Shown in pieces: positions 12,604 through 24,735 of a DNA stretch of 64,000 nucleotides; the first letter of the stretch is position 1; the number at the start of each line of letters is the position of its first letter. The stretch comes from Phalacrocorax aristotelis. Its lineage: Eukaryota > Chordata > Aves > Suliformes > Phalacrocoracidae. The stretch spans positions 25,398,975 to 25,462,974 of the forward strand of contig NC_134283.1 of the NCBI RefSeq assembly GCF_949628215.1. The letters run 5' to 3'. The translations under genes were made by a program, and so were the position numbers. The notes beneath the pieces are model-generated. The model was not told where the DNA came from, did not search any database, and saw only the letters and a list, made by a program, of their open reading frames with translations.

Positions 12604-14147
12604 TTATCAAATGTATTTGAAGATTCTTGTAAGATATAACATAATTCCTGTAGTTCATGAAAATCATGCAAATATTTTGACTTGAAGAAGTAAGATTTAA
12701 AAAAAACCCAACCCTTTTTTTCTTATGGGATATCCCTTCAGTGCCCAAATATGAGGATTAGAGGAGCTGGGAGTTCATGAGAGTTTTCACCAAGTGATGA
12801 AGAAGAGAAATATGACTGGAAGCTAAGATGGTGCCTCTGATAGCGAGGAAGAGACTCTCTCTCTCTGGCTACAGAGAGAGAGGGGACTCTGCTACAGGGG
12901 TGTTGGACAGCCTGGGGCAAGGCAGCCAGACTGAGTGGCTGCTCACTATTACCAGAGCAGAGTTCTGCTATAAAGCTATTTTGGAGCATGTCCCAGTATT
13001 AGCTGATACAGAGGAGGAAAAAAATTGCTAAGCTTAGCAAAAGCAAAAAGCTCAGCTGAGCAAAAGTTCAGCTTTTGACATTTCTGGTTTTTTTTCCCTT
13101 CAGCTTAGAACCAAAGTATCGATTTTTGGCACATCTGTAATATTTGATTTACAACATCAAAAAAGGAAAGCAGCAGTAAGATAGGGTCTAGCTGTAGCGT
13201 TAAGCCCTTGAGGAGGATCTCCACAGCACCACATGTATCTTCTTCCAGCGAAAGCTGGCACGGATGAAGGAAGGTGATTATTAATGAATCTGTTTCTGGA
13301 GTGAAGGTTCATGCTGTCTTTGACAGTTGAGACTTCTCTGCAAAGTTGAGATCTGCAAAGTTTATCCTCCACTGTGGCTCGGAGGCCTACAGGTATTTGG
13401 GTTGTGGAATCCAGTTTAGGCTCTGGTCACAGTTTACCAATGCTTGTCTGAAACCAGATGCAGGGCTCCAGCGCCAGCATATTGAGGCTGAAACCTGAGA
13501 AACACCAGTGGTGCTCAGTGCAACAGCTTGTGTCTTACAAGGAGCCTCACCAGTAACCTTAAAAATGAGCTCTCCCTTTCATGTCGCTTCCTATTTAGGC
13601 GGGATGCCTTTGCTTATTAGTACTTCTTTGAAGAGGCTGAAAGCTACTTTTACTTTTATAACTTTAGCTGACAATTTCCTGACTCTTAAGTAGCTGGTAA
13701 AGTGTAACTGTATTAACAAGGATTATTACTATTATGTTATGGGATGTAGAGGGAGGAGGCACAGTGGTACAATCTCCAGCATCAATGGCACTTATGAGCT
13801 CAGCTTTCAGGAAATGGTTGTTGGTCTCCATGCTTTATAATAACAATATAATAAAGCACTCTGCACCAATATTTGAGTTACATGTCCATGGTGTGTTGGA
13901 ATAATAATGGAAAACGTAATGGGTGGCTTCGAGATTGAGAGATTCATGAGGCTGCTTAAAGGTGAGTCCTGGTACCCTGTGGTCTAGTTGCTGACATCAA
14001 GTAAATGTTGAAATAGCTGATAAAGGCTGTTAGTGCCAAAAATGTGGAATCGTATGATAATCCCACACATGTCCATGTACAGGCTACCCTTTGCTGGTCT
14101 GAGGTCTCATGCATTTCCTGTTTTTTCCCACAGACTAGTTTCTCATC
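12604..14147 (-). other. C1QTNF2: Probable 3'UTR of C1QTNF2
   Basis: This is the non-coding sequence following the C1QTNF2 stop codon up to the first canonical poly(A) signal. No recognisable gene or transposon is seen. It contains short perfect palindromes near 13027-13058 and a repeat of CTCT/GAGA near 12847-12883. Assignment as 3'UTR depends on use of the signal at 12598-12603. Confidence 0.4.
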
Positions 14148-14761
14148 CTATATTTCATTGAGGTAATCTTGATCAGGATATATCAGAAAGCCAGTAAATA
14201 AGCTGTCTGTCCAGTAGGGATCATAAAAGAGCCCATTTTGTTCCGAGTAAAAGATCTGCAGCCATACCTCATCCTCCTGCTTCAGGGAAAGGATGGTTGA
14301 TCCAGAGGCAACATCATGGTTCCCAGTGTTGGCATCAAAAGTCTTGATCCGGTACTGCCCATTGTGGACCAAGCCAATGGCCAAATGTTTGTTTGCCAAA
14401 GTGATATCATAAGTGAAGTAGTAAATACCTGGGATGCTGCATATAAATTTCCCACTGGAAACATTGTAATGTCCTCCCTCATTCATCAGGATCCTGTCAA
14501 ATTTGATGGGCAGCCTTTCCCTTGGGTAGCTCTTTGAGACTGCCACGGAGAATGCAGATTTGGCTTTGTTGGCATTACAGGTGCAGGGTCCTGGCATCCC
14601 GGTCTCACCCTTGCTCCCTTTGGGCCCTTTCTTTCCTGGTGCACCGTTTTTTCCAGGATTACCTTTTAAACCCTTGGGCCCTCGTGGGCCTGCCTTGCCA
14701 ATAGCTCCTGCTTTCCCCTTTGGTCCTGGCTTGCCGGGGTTTCCTGTTCTGCCTTGTGGAC
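14148..14761 (-). CDS. C1QTNF2: C1QTNF2 coding exon 2 (terminal)
   Basis: Starts after the acceptor TTATTTATCTTCTAG and completes Gly81. It encodes the remaining 20 Gly-X-Y triplets, the GPCTC junction and the entire C1q domain to the stop. The open frame continues upstream into the intron, but the collagen register shows that the exon begins at GPQ. Confidence 0.95.
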
Positions 14762-16311
14762 CTAGAAGATAAATAACCTTGTAAACTTTTCGGACAAAGA
14801 GATGACCTGGCAAGTGGAAAGGGTTTGTATTGTAGCAGCAGTATATTTTCATTTAGGAGGAAAACCTTGCTAGTGAGAATCCTGATCAAATACCACCTGG
14901 GGCTGGACGTCTGTCAGGACTGACTAACCACATTAGGTAGGTAGTTGGTGTGATAACAGTGGGACTCAGCGACAGGATGGTCTGTCCTTTTTAAGGACCA
15001 AAAGGCTGGTTCAGTTATCTGGCTCACTTGAGAAAAAGGAGTAATTAACTGTAAAGCTAGCCAAGAACAAGCTTTAAATGTTTGGGGTTTTCAGGAGTAG
15101 GACAAGTTTGTGAAGCTTTGGGAACCTAGCTTTGAGCAGATGGAGTACTTTTAATCTCCTGTTCCTTTTTGTTTTTTACTTTTTACATTTAACATGAAAC
15201 TGTTGTTTAAAAAAAATAAAAAAATTCTAAGTGTAGTAAAAAGCCCAGCCTAGCTGGGGGATGAACCAGAAGGTACTCGGTGCAGGGATTGCCTTGAGAT
15301 GGGAAACAAGTTGGGCTGCCACAGTGATGCTGAAGCTGCTGATTAGTGCAGATTGCAGTAGTGTCTGATGTAAGAAAAATTCACGGGGATTTGTACCCTG
15401 TTTCTTGACCTGCTGTAGCAAGACTAGATTTAAGTGCAGCTGTGGGTGGAAACATATTGTCCACGTTCCCTGTTTTGGGGGCGGGATAAGAGCATAAGAT
15501 GCAGCTTTGGCATGCTTGTGTTAGGCTGAATCAGGAGTGCACTCTAGTGTGGCAATAGGAAATGACTGTTTTCTCACTGTAGCTGGTCCTGATGCTTACT
15601 GACTGTAAGGCTGGGTCTAAAGGAGAGCCCCACCTCAGGATTAAAGAAGGGTTGTTGTTTGCTTTGATGTAGATTGAGCACAGCCAGAGCAGTGCCTCTC
15701 ACCCAGCTAGAGCGCTCCAGGGAGCAAGTACTTAATTTTTTCACCTGACTTCTTCAGAGACCATCACTGTTTCATTTAGAGAGCATATATCAGAGCAGAG
15801 CAAATCTCACTTTGTAACAAAAGGAAGCCAGTAGGAACTGCATACAGCATTAAGAAGCTACCGGCAATAATGCAAGTCTGAACCCCCTGGCAGAGGCTGA
15901 CAAGTGTGAGATGTTGGAGGCAGGAGAGTGGAAATTTCTAGAAGAGTTTCCTATGATATGTTGCCTGTCCTGGGGCTCAGATCTGGGGCGACAGGTTGCT
16001 GTTAACTGGATCATCGCACTACTGCTTTTACATTTTACCCTTGTTGTGTTAATAAGCGCTTTTCTCTTACCTTCATCACCATGCTCGCCTTTATCCCCAT
16101 CCTTGCCATCCTTGCCATCTTTCCCTGGGAAGCCCATCCTGCCGACTGTTCCTGGAGCCCCAGGGGCACCGGGGGGGCCGGGTGGCCCAGGGGGTCCTGG
16201 CAGGCTACATGCCAGCTGGGGACCTTCCTGCAGCACTCCCTTGGCAAAGCCCCCGAGGATGTGGTTTGCCACACAGGGCACAGTCCAGAGGAGGAGGACA
16301 GCAGAGATCAT
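14148..16311 (-). CDS. C1QTNF2: C1QTNF2 (CTRP2), secreted collagen/C1q-domain protein
   Basis: Two exons, 16071-16311 and 14148-14761, join through a split glycine codon (G|GT) into 284 residues; human CTRP2 is 285. Order: a hydrophobic signal peptide (about residues 1-15); a cysteine at 35; 34 uninterrupted Gly-X-Y triplets (residues 39-140) ending GPC; a TC dipeptide; then a C1q/TNF-like globular domain (about 146-284). The globular domain has typical motifs such as [26 protein letters not shown] and a C-terminal [10 protein letters not shown]. An N-glycosylation sequon NVS is in the globular part. Family knowledge: CTRPs are secreted, trimerise through the collagen and C1q regions, and CTRP2 is an adiponectin paralogue linked to metabolic signalling. 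The collagen stretch crosses the intron without interruption, which supports the splice. Nothing is broken. I assign the CTRP2 identity with high confidence from near-identity to the human protein as I know it and from gene order. Confidence 0.96.
14762..16070 (-). other. C1QTNF2: C1QTNF2 intron between coding exons
   Basis: A 1.3-kb GT-AG intron in phase 1. It contains T-rich and A-rich tracts near 15161-15226 and nothing else recognisable. Confidence 0.85.
16071..16311 (-). CDS. C1QTNF2: C1QTNF2 coding exon 1
   Basis: Encodes residues 1-80 plus the first base of codon 81: signal peptide, Cys35 and the first 14 Gly-X-Y triplets. It ends at the donor GTAAGAG (16070 downward). The exon probably starts upstream at 16319, because a good acceptor (CTTTTTACAG) ends at 16320, only eight bases before the ATG. 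This implies at least one 5' non-coding exon farther right. Confidence 0.93.
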
Positions 16312-19300
16312 GGCACAGCCTGTAAAAAGGAGATGGGACGTGGCTGTTATGTATGATAGCCAGCATGTGTGGGAACGGCTGCGTCCCTTCCACCAGGACA
16401 GTGAGTTGTAGAGACTTGCATGAAAATGGGAGATAACTGGGCTTTTTTTGGCAGAGTGGGAGAGCTGTTTGTTTCAGTGTGACGTGAATTCAAGGATTTG
16501 GCTTATGGAGTTTTCCAAGTCTGACCAATTTTTTTTTCAAACTTGCTCTTCTCTAAATCCATATCTGTGGCCGTCCCTTGTTTTGTATTTTTGCCCTGGG
16601 CCTCCTTTCCCCCGAAACACAAGTAGCAATGGCAGAGGGGTGCAGAAAGCAGCCACTCGGGGCTAGCAGAGTGGAGGAAGGAGAAGGGGTTTTGGTGTGA
16701 CCTTCCCCAGTAACACCTGCTCTGTGGCTGGGTTGCAAAACCCATTGTGTGAAGCAGGGCTGAATTCAGAAGAGGGGCTTGCGGAGGCTTTGGGCCAAGG
16801 CAGTCCTTACTGTCTTTTGCCTGACAGTATGAGTTGAGCCTCTTCACTAGTGGAGACCATCCTGTTCCTCATCACAGCTTGGCTGCATGGCATTGCACAC
16901 CCTGCAGCCGAATCACCCACCAAGTCTCTGGCTCAGTGTTGGGGTGCAGCCGCCCCCGCAGCTATGACTGGCCCCACTGCAGCCTTCACCAATGGTTTTC
17001 TAACCCCTTGCCATGCTGACCTACCCTTCTCTGTAGGGGTAGTAGCTCAGTCTTTATGTTTGTTACTAACGTTAACCTTGGGAAGGAAGGTAACTGTTAA
17101 AACCCCAGCTGTTTGTCTCCTGGCTCTGGAAAGTAAGCCATTGCTTTAAGTACATCAAATGCCAAGGGATATTTTGGAGCATCCCAGGCTCTGCCTTCAT
17201 GCATATGGGGAGGCTGAGCCTCCTGGGCTTGTCTCACTCTGCTCATGGATGGGGACATAGAGATAGGAAATAATTTCTGGAATAAAGCTATTCCCATGAA
17301 CCTGCTAATGATACAGAGCAGTTATTGTACAGTAAAATACCCCTCTGGATGTCTGTGCATAGAGCTGTTTGCAAATAGCCGTGCTCTATGTGCAGCTCCC
17401 GGGTAACTCCACTGTGCCTGAATGCTCAGATGCATCAGCAGCTTAGAGAAGATGCTCAAAATCAGGCTGATTTACAAAAGCCCATCTCCATGTGTGACCC
17501 ACCCAAGACTCGGGGGATTAGAAGCACTTGAAGTAGAATTTGGGTTCTGCATGTGGTTACAGATATAGTAAAAAAAGATAATTTCCTCTATGGTATCAGT
17601 TTCTCACTACTCATGGGTAAAGGCCCTCCTCCATCCCCTCCCCAGAACAGGCAGCCTCCCCATGCCTGGGCTGAGGAGTTTCTCCTCCCTTTGCTCTGCT
17701 GGTGAGAGGTTGTGGCCATGGCTACCAGTTCCCTGGCAGAGCTGGTGCTCCCTAGTGGGCACTGACCATGGGCTGAGGAGAGACGCTGATGGAATCAGGC
17801 CCTTTTCCAGTTGTATGAATATGGGAACAAGCTGGTGGGGGGATGAAAGGCATCCCCTGCCCCAATTTCTTTCTTTCAGCTCCTGTAGCTGGAGTAGCCC
17901 TTGGAGAAATGAGACACAAATCCTAAAACTGCCCCATACAAATCTGCAGCTGGTTCACTGTTTGCTTGGTAGCTCTTTGATTAGGAGAGATCAAGTTAAA
18001 GCCAAAGGATTTTTGTTTGTTTGTTTGTTTTTAGGGAATTAGCTGCATGTCACTCTGATACAACTTCTGTCCCTGGGCTAAGAGGTGTACACTTTTATTT
18101 GATGGAAAAGACTCCTATAAAATTCAGTCTTTTCCCTCCCTACAGCTACCCCTGATGGTAAGGGGTTAAATATTTTACAAGAATCATCCATTTGCATGGG
18201 TTTTCTTATTGCATCCCAAAGTCCTGCTAACAAAATACAGAATATAAGCGAGGAATGAAAAGTAAGGAAGCTGCCTGTCACATATTTCTTCAAGATTTGG
18301 TGCTGAAGCAAATCTGTAGTTAAACACAGATGCAGTAGAAGATGAGCTGAGATATCCCAGACCTTTCAATCTTTTGAGGCCTTTTGGTCAGGCAAGGTCC
18401 TGCTTGGCATTAAGTTAAATAGCGGAGGCTTTAGCATATCCACAGTGTTATGTTTAACTCCTGCACTGGAAATAAGATGCTTAAAATACTGTATAATTTT
18501 CATGTTGGCCTTAGCGCTCTCACCCTAGTATCAGCTCCTGAAGGGGGTGGAAATGCATATTACATGCCCCAAATCCAGCAGGCAATATGCTACATATTAA
18601 TGCTGAGTGGGAGCCCCCCAGTTCTGCGATATGTATAATTAAGAACATGCAGAGGAGTGGGAAATGCAAAACAGATATCCGGGCTGGATTCGGCTGCTAA
18701 GACATTTTGTTCTTCAGCTCTCTTTTGCTTTTCTTATACCTAAGTTTGTTTGCTGCTGGTGAAAGGTGTCAGTTTAATGGCCTGTGAGATGGAAATCACC
18801 AACCAGTAATAGTGTGGACAGTTGAATAAAAGCTTCTCAGTTCACGGAAAAGGAAACAAAATGTTCAAATGCCTGTGGATTGGGGAGATCCCAAGGAAAG
18901 CTACACCCCTGCTTCCCAGTAACCACCTCAAATAGGGCAGAAGTGAGAGGCGTCTGGAGGTGGATGACACTAACAAGTTGTGACAAGGGAAAATGTCATT
19001 GCTGGAGCATAACCTGGAAAAAAGCTGGGACGGCTTCATGTAGAGAAGTAACAGGCAAGAGGGAGCACAGGGCAGGAGGGCAGCTCCTTCTCTTAGAGTA
19101 TGTTACCATAACTACTTCTATTGCCTTCAGATGTCCCAGGGAGTTGACCTGACGGGATAAAAAGTGGCTGGGAGGTTTGTAGTATCAATACTTGGATAGA
19201 CAGGGAAGAGCCACGCTCTGGTGCAGCTCCCAAGTCAGTGTTAATTAATGACTCCACAAGAACATTTCATCCTACATCACAGCAGTGTGTGTGGGATGCA

Positions 19301-22300
19301 AAGCGCAGTCACATTTACAAGAGGATCTATAAATAACCTCTTAAAGAAACCTCTTTGAAAGAAAACAAACCTCATGCTGTTCCACCTTAAAAGGAAAATT
19401 GCTCCTCTATGTAGAACACATGATGAGCTCCAAAAAAGCAAATTGGAAACAGATCAGCATCTTTCCTCTCCGCAGTACAGGCAGCAGGCCTGGCACTGGA
19501 GGCCATACAGCTCGGTTTCGAGCTTGGTTTTGGCCATGCTGAAGTCTTACATTTCTAATGACACTTTAATTAATGTCTTTATTAATAGGGTTTTGGAGAC
19601 CTTTGGCCATGGCCAATGCCTGTTGCGTGGGAGCGTGCCCTGTGCCCAGGGGGTCACGAGATCTGACTGGTGGTGGAGGTCTGCTTAGGGAGGAGAGGAG
19701 ATCCTCTGTCATCTGACCAAGCGTGGGGACAGGGTGGTGGCTGCAGTTTGTGCCTGCCACTGAAATGCAAATGTTCAGATCCTCAGCACCCAAGGAGAGC
19801 ACACCAGTGTCGGGCACTGATTTCAGCACGGGAAAAGAAAGTGGACTAGCTTCACTTAAGCTATTTCAGGTGTCCACAACATAGGCATAGCTGCCAGGCC
19901 TTAGGGCTGCCATGCCCCAGCTTCTGCCCTGGGGCAGCACCTGGACTAGCTTCGAGGTTATAAAGCATTTTTGTGCCAAGCTTGGGCCAGAGCAGAGGTG
20001 CTCCGGCCCTTCACGGGTAGAGTGCCTCTCCCTTGGTGACAGCCTGTTGGTGGTGGGCAAGATCTCATGCACACAGAAATGCTTTTCTTCCCAATACTTA
20101 AGAATATCCCATCCATTGAATCACTCTGAAATGATGTCTTCTGAAATATTTAGCAGCAATGGTGCTTTCTAGGGTGCTTGGTTGAAGAAGACCAAACCCT
20201 TGGGCTTGGGAGATGATGCAGCTTGTGGTGGGCATGTGATGGACAAGGGCAGCACTGAGTTGCTCTGGGATAAAGGGTCCTGGAGAAAAGACCCTTTGAG
20301 CTCCCAGACACTAGGTAAGTTCTGGCTGAGACTTCATGCTCCGATCATAGCTGGTCAAACCTCCACCCAGAGAGAGAGGAGAGAGGCTCCAAAACATGCT
20401 GCACGTGTCTGCTCTGAGGTGGAAGGATGAGGCTCAGACAGGTGGGTTTGACACAACGATTCCCTGTGTCCTTCAGCTGAATCAATGGGATCAATGTAGT
20501 CTGTAAAACTGTGCTATGGATTCCCACTGAGTAATTTTGGGGAATACTTGTCAGGAAGCAAACCAGGAAGGGGACAGTTTTGGAAAATGTTCACTCCTGA
20601 ATTTTAGGTCTGGAGTTCACCTTTATAGAAAATCACTCAGGGCAAATAAAGCAACAAAGGCAGAAGCTCTCTGATTTGCAAGTGTGGTACATGCAGAGCC
20701 GAACATTTACTTCTCTCTTCCTAACGAGCCACGTTTAGGAACCTTCACTGTAATTTTGTAATAAAATGTAACGAATGACTCAAAACAAGCATATGTCTGA
20801 AAAGGGATGTTCTGACTCTGCCGCATGGCCTTTACATGACACCCCTTTTCTGTTTTAGGATGTTTTGTTGTCATCTCTTGTTGTTCAGTGGGTCCTTCTC
20901 TTCCTGCTGGAGCTCGGGCCCTTGGCAGAGGCTGCCCCGTGCCCCGCTGTCCCTGCTGCAGTGGCTGGGGAAGGGAGACGGGGGCTTAGCTTTCCTCAGG
21001 ACTGTGAAATTCCAGCAGCGGGTGGGCTGCCCATCTCCCCAGCTGCCCTAACCAGCCCGTTTGAAGCAGACACTTGTATGCTCAGCAGGATTTGAACCCG
21101 ACCCCTCCACACTGAAACCTGAGCATCCCATGAGCTTCTGTGGCACATGGTGCATCTGTGCAGGGGAACTGCAAGCCCACGCTCTCTAATAGCTTTTCTG
21201 TACACACTACTTGTCACTGGAGCTACAGCGCATAGCCCTGTCACCCAAGAGCCTCTATCCCTAGGAACTGTGGCCCCACAGGGCTCCTTGCAGGACTCAG
21301 AGCTGACCTGCAGCTCCCATTTCTGCTGGCTGCTGCAGCGTGGGATGGACTTGCTGCTGCCAGAGGGGCCTTGCAGGCAGGAACTTGGGGGGGATGCATC
21401 TCTTGCCATGTCTCCCCTATAGCTTTGACTGCCACAACATCGCTGCTCCATGTGGCTCCTGGAAGCCCCTGTGCGACCACCCTCATCCCAGCCCTGCTGC
21501 AGGTCAGCTTCCTGAGCCACTTCACAGTTACAAAACTAGACCAACTCTACAGATCTATGTGCATTAAAAAGGTGTTCCTGTAAGAAAAGATTTTGCCTGT
21601 AAGAGTGAGCCCCAGGCGAAAAGGATCACTTATACTTTCTGGTGCTTACAGGGCAGCTGGGCTGAAATTGCAACAGAAGGAAAATCCCTGAGGGTTTGCC
21701 AGGGGTGGGGCAGTTTGGTGGCATGGGCAGTGGCCAGACAGTGATTTTTGGCCAGGGACGCCACCCTGTGCCATGGGGTGGTGGCCTGTTCTTGCCCACA
21801 GGGATGAAAAGTGCAGCAGGGGAGAGAAGCGGAGAGAGTCTGGGGGGAATTGCTGCTCAGAGGGAGGCAGAAGCAGGATGGTCTGATAGCCTGAGAGGGG
21901 ACCCAGCAGCAAACAAACAACTGTGACTTTCTACTCTGTTTCCTTAATACACAAGGCTTGCTTAAACAATACAGCTATCTTACTGCTTCACATTTTCCCA
22001 GTGTACCTCAAGGTATCTTAATTAGTCTTCAGAACAATCATTATCCCTGTGAGCCCAATTCTCAGCTCTGGTGGTTGCCCTGTGGCATCGCCGGGGTGGA
22101 AGCACAAGGAGCCCTTGAGTGCGCAGGCTGATTTAGATAAAAAAAGGTGTGCCGCCAGTTACAGCAGCTGAAATGAATGTATTTAATTTCTGATATAAGC
22201 CAGTGAAGTAGTTATACCAGATATGGGTTTGATCTGTTATCTGCTATTGCAAAAAGCAATGTCAAAGGAGGTAAAGGAGAGTGATGCATTTTCTGTGCCT

Positions 22301-23763
22301 GAACCTGCATCACCATCTCAGCTTTAGGCAGCCAGGGATACCTGTGGCAATCCTTTCCTAGCCCGGAGCTAATGGCCCATTACCGAAGCTACCAATTGGT
22401 ACCAGGGCGAAGGGAGAGGCTGTGGTTTTGGCCGTATGAGGTGGGTGCTCCCAGCAAAAGTCAGAGGGGCGTTTTCTTCCTGGGGTATTTCTTTTAACTG
22501 GTGACTGTTGCCTTTATGGATTCCTGTGCAGGCATTGGAAACATGAGTGCTCAATGATTTAGACCTTATTTGGTAAGTTTTTGAAGTAAAGGTTAAGAGG
22601 AGAGAGGGAAAAAAAAAAAGGAAAAGTGAATCTACTTACCACGACTGGTCTCTTCAGGGAGATCTTGACAGGCACTGGAAACCTACACAATTTTAAGCAG
22701 ATGTTTTGCTGCAGATCGCTGTCACGCGCAAAGCTGAAGCCCCGTCCTGCCACAACAGCATCCTTCTGAGGGGTGTGCAATATTGACTTCAGTCTTTCTT
22801 TTTGTTAGTGTTTTACTCCTGTTTGTGCGGATTGCTAGCTTCCCGCAGCAGCTCCAGGTTTTGGCTCAACGTTGCCAAAGGCATATTTTTATTATTGTGT
22901 AATGGGTCTGCTCCTCTTCCTTTGTCACGTGGCATGGGAAGAAAATTTTACGCACATATGGCTGGAAAGCTCTTGATGATTGGGGAGCTTTTCCCTTTCT
23001 CTTTCTCCCTTGTAGTCTTGTATGAAAGGCTCAGGAGTTGCCCGGGTCGTTTCTGACTGATTCTGCCCCTCTCTGCTGTAGCTGCTGCCTGTGCAAGCAG
23101 AATTTGTAAGCAGACAGCAACACAGATCAAACTAGGGAACAACTTTAACACTTGATTCTGGAGCATTTAGCAAGGGAAGCAAATCTTGTCCTAAGAGTGG
23201 AAACTCGCTTCTAAAACAATTTAGACAAACAGGTAATGGCTGATCTCTCCAGGCTTGAATTAAAGGACATCATCCTGAAGCAGCGGCTTTGCAAATGTGA
23301 ATTTTGAGAGGAAACTGCATGTACCTCAGCGCTGCTTCAAGTGGATGTGTGAGACAAAACACCATAGGGATGGCAGGGCAGGAACGCTTCTGTATTTGGA
23401 AAGGGTTGGGATTTTGTTTTAAGCTTGCAAAGTAATTACAAACCCCTTAGCAATTGCTTAAGGTAAAGCAGTTACACCAGAAGCAGTGGCTGAAGCTGGA
23501 GTTCAGCTTTAGCTCTGCCAACCCAGAAGTGTTGAGTCGCAGTAAATCCCTGTCCCTTGTTTCTCTGAGGCAGCAAGTCATGGTGTTACAGCTCTGAGCA
23601 GTGGTGACATCCTGGCTTATCCCAGCCCATTAAACACAGAATTTGCAAATGCCTTAGACTCTCAAAATTGACAGTCCTTCCCTGACAGCACCTGTGAGAT
23701 GCAGAGAGATGAATAAAATGGGAGGTTCAAGAGTTTCCTGACCCCACTCCCCTCCTGCCCACC

Positions 23764-23814
23764 CCTTCCCTCGCTCCCTCCCTCGCTCCCTCCCTCCCTC
23801 CCTCCCTCCCTCCC
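23764..23814. repeat. (CCCT)n-type microsatellite
   Basis: About 50 bases of CCCT repeats with two TCGC interruptions near the left end. The strand is pure pyrimidine apart from those interruptions. Confidence 0.9.
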
Positions 23815-24664
23815 CACTTTGCGGGATGCTCTGTGATGCTGCTGGGGTTGGTATGAACCAGAATCGTCTTTTTAAGGGAGCAATGGGCAGAGTCTAAACA
23901 GGAGCTGTGAGATGACCTATGCATAGAGCCTGGCCCCACGGGTGCCTGGGCTGGCAGCATGGAAGGTTATGGGGGACCCTCCACCCTGCCGGGAGGGCAA
24001 CAATAGCCCTGGGGCCATCATCACCCATGCAGAGTGGGTCGTGGGTCCTCCTGGCTGCAGCCTGTGGCTCCTGGTTGTGGGTGCATGGTTCCTGCTCTGC
24101 CCTGGTCAGGATCCTGCATGGGGCCTGGGACAGGTGTGTGCTCAGTGGCACAGCTCCAGATCCTGCCCTGTTGCTCTCCAGCCAGCAAATATTTTCTGTT
24201 CAGTGCAGATTATCTGCTCATTGGGAGTATGCTGGCAGTATTCCTTACTCTGCCAGACTTCATCCTTATCGGAGCTGTTGTGGGGTTTTTTTTATGCTTT
24301 CCCCTGCACTTGCTGTTGGAACGTGGTGGGAATGGAAAATGTAAAAATGAAATATGTATACAGTTTGCTTTGTGAGCTGTAATCAGTTCAGCTGCTCCTG
24401 GGAGGGGTGGGAATGTTTGGCCAAGGAAGCACAGGGCTGTTTTCGTGCTGTTTTGATGGTCCCACGGAGCTCCTTCAGAGCCAGTGTCCCCACTTCCTGA
24501 TGTTCCCTGCCACTGAGCAATCTCCAGGAGAACAATCCCCCTCCCCAAACCCATGCAATCACCTTAAATTTCAATGGGATAGGGGCTGTTTTAGAAAAGC
24601 TGCCATATGGCTGCAGAGCTATGGCATGTCTGTGGGGAGCTGCCTGCACCCCACTGCCCCCATG

Positions 24665-24735
24665 TATAGAATCATAGAATCATTAGGTTGGAAAAGACCT
24701 CTAAGACCATCAAGTGCAACCATCAAACATTGGGG
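24665..24735 (-). repeat. CR1 LINE 3' end fragment
   Basis: The sequence carries two copies of an ATAGAATC octamer, then GGTTGGAAAAGACC and a tract resembling TCATCAAGTCCAACC, which is the reverse complement of the avian CR1 3' end. The element is therefore on the minus strand and is truncated after roughly 70 bases, the typical 5'-truncated form. Confidence 0.85.

Noticed and set aside
14560-14772. Plus-strand frame with a PGLP/PFGPG-type repeat
   Set aside because: Antisense shadow of the C1QTNF2 collagen region, which gives proline-rich reading on the other strand.
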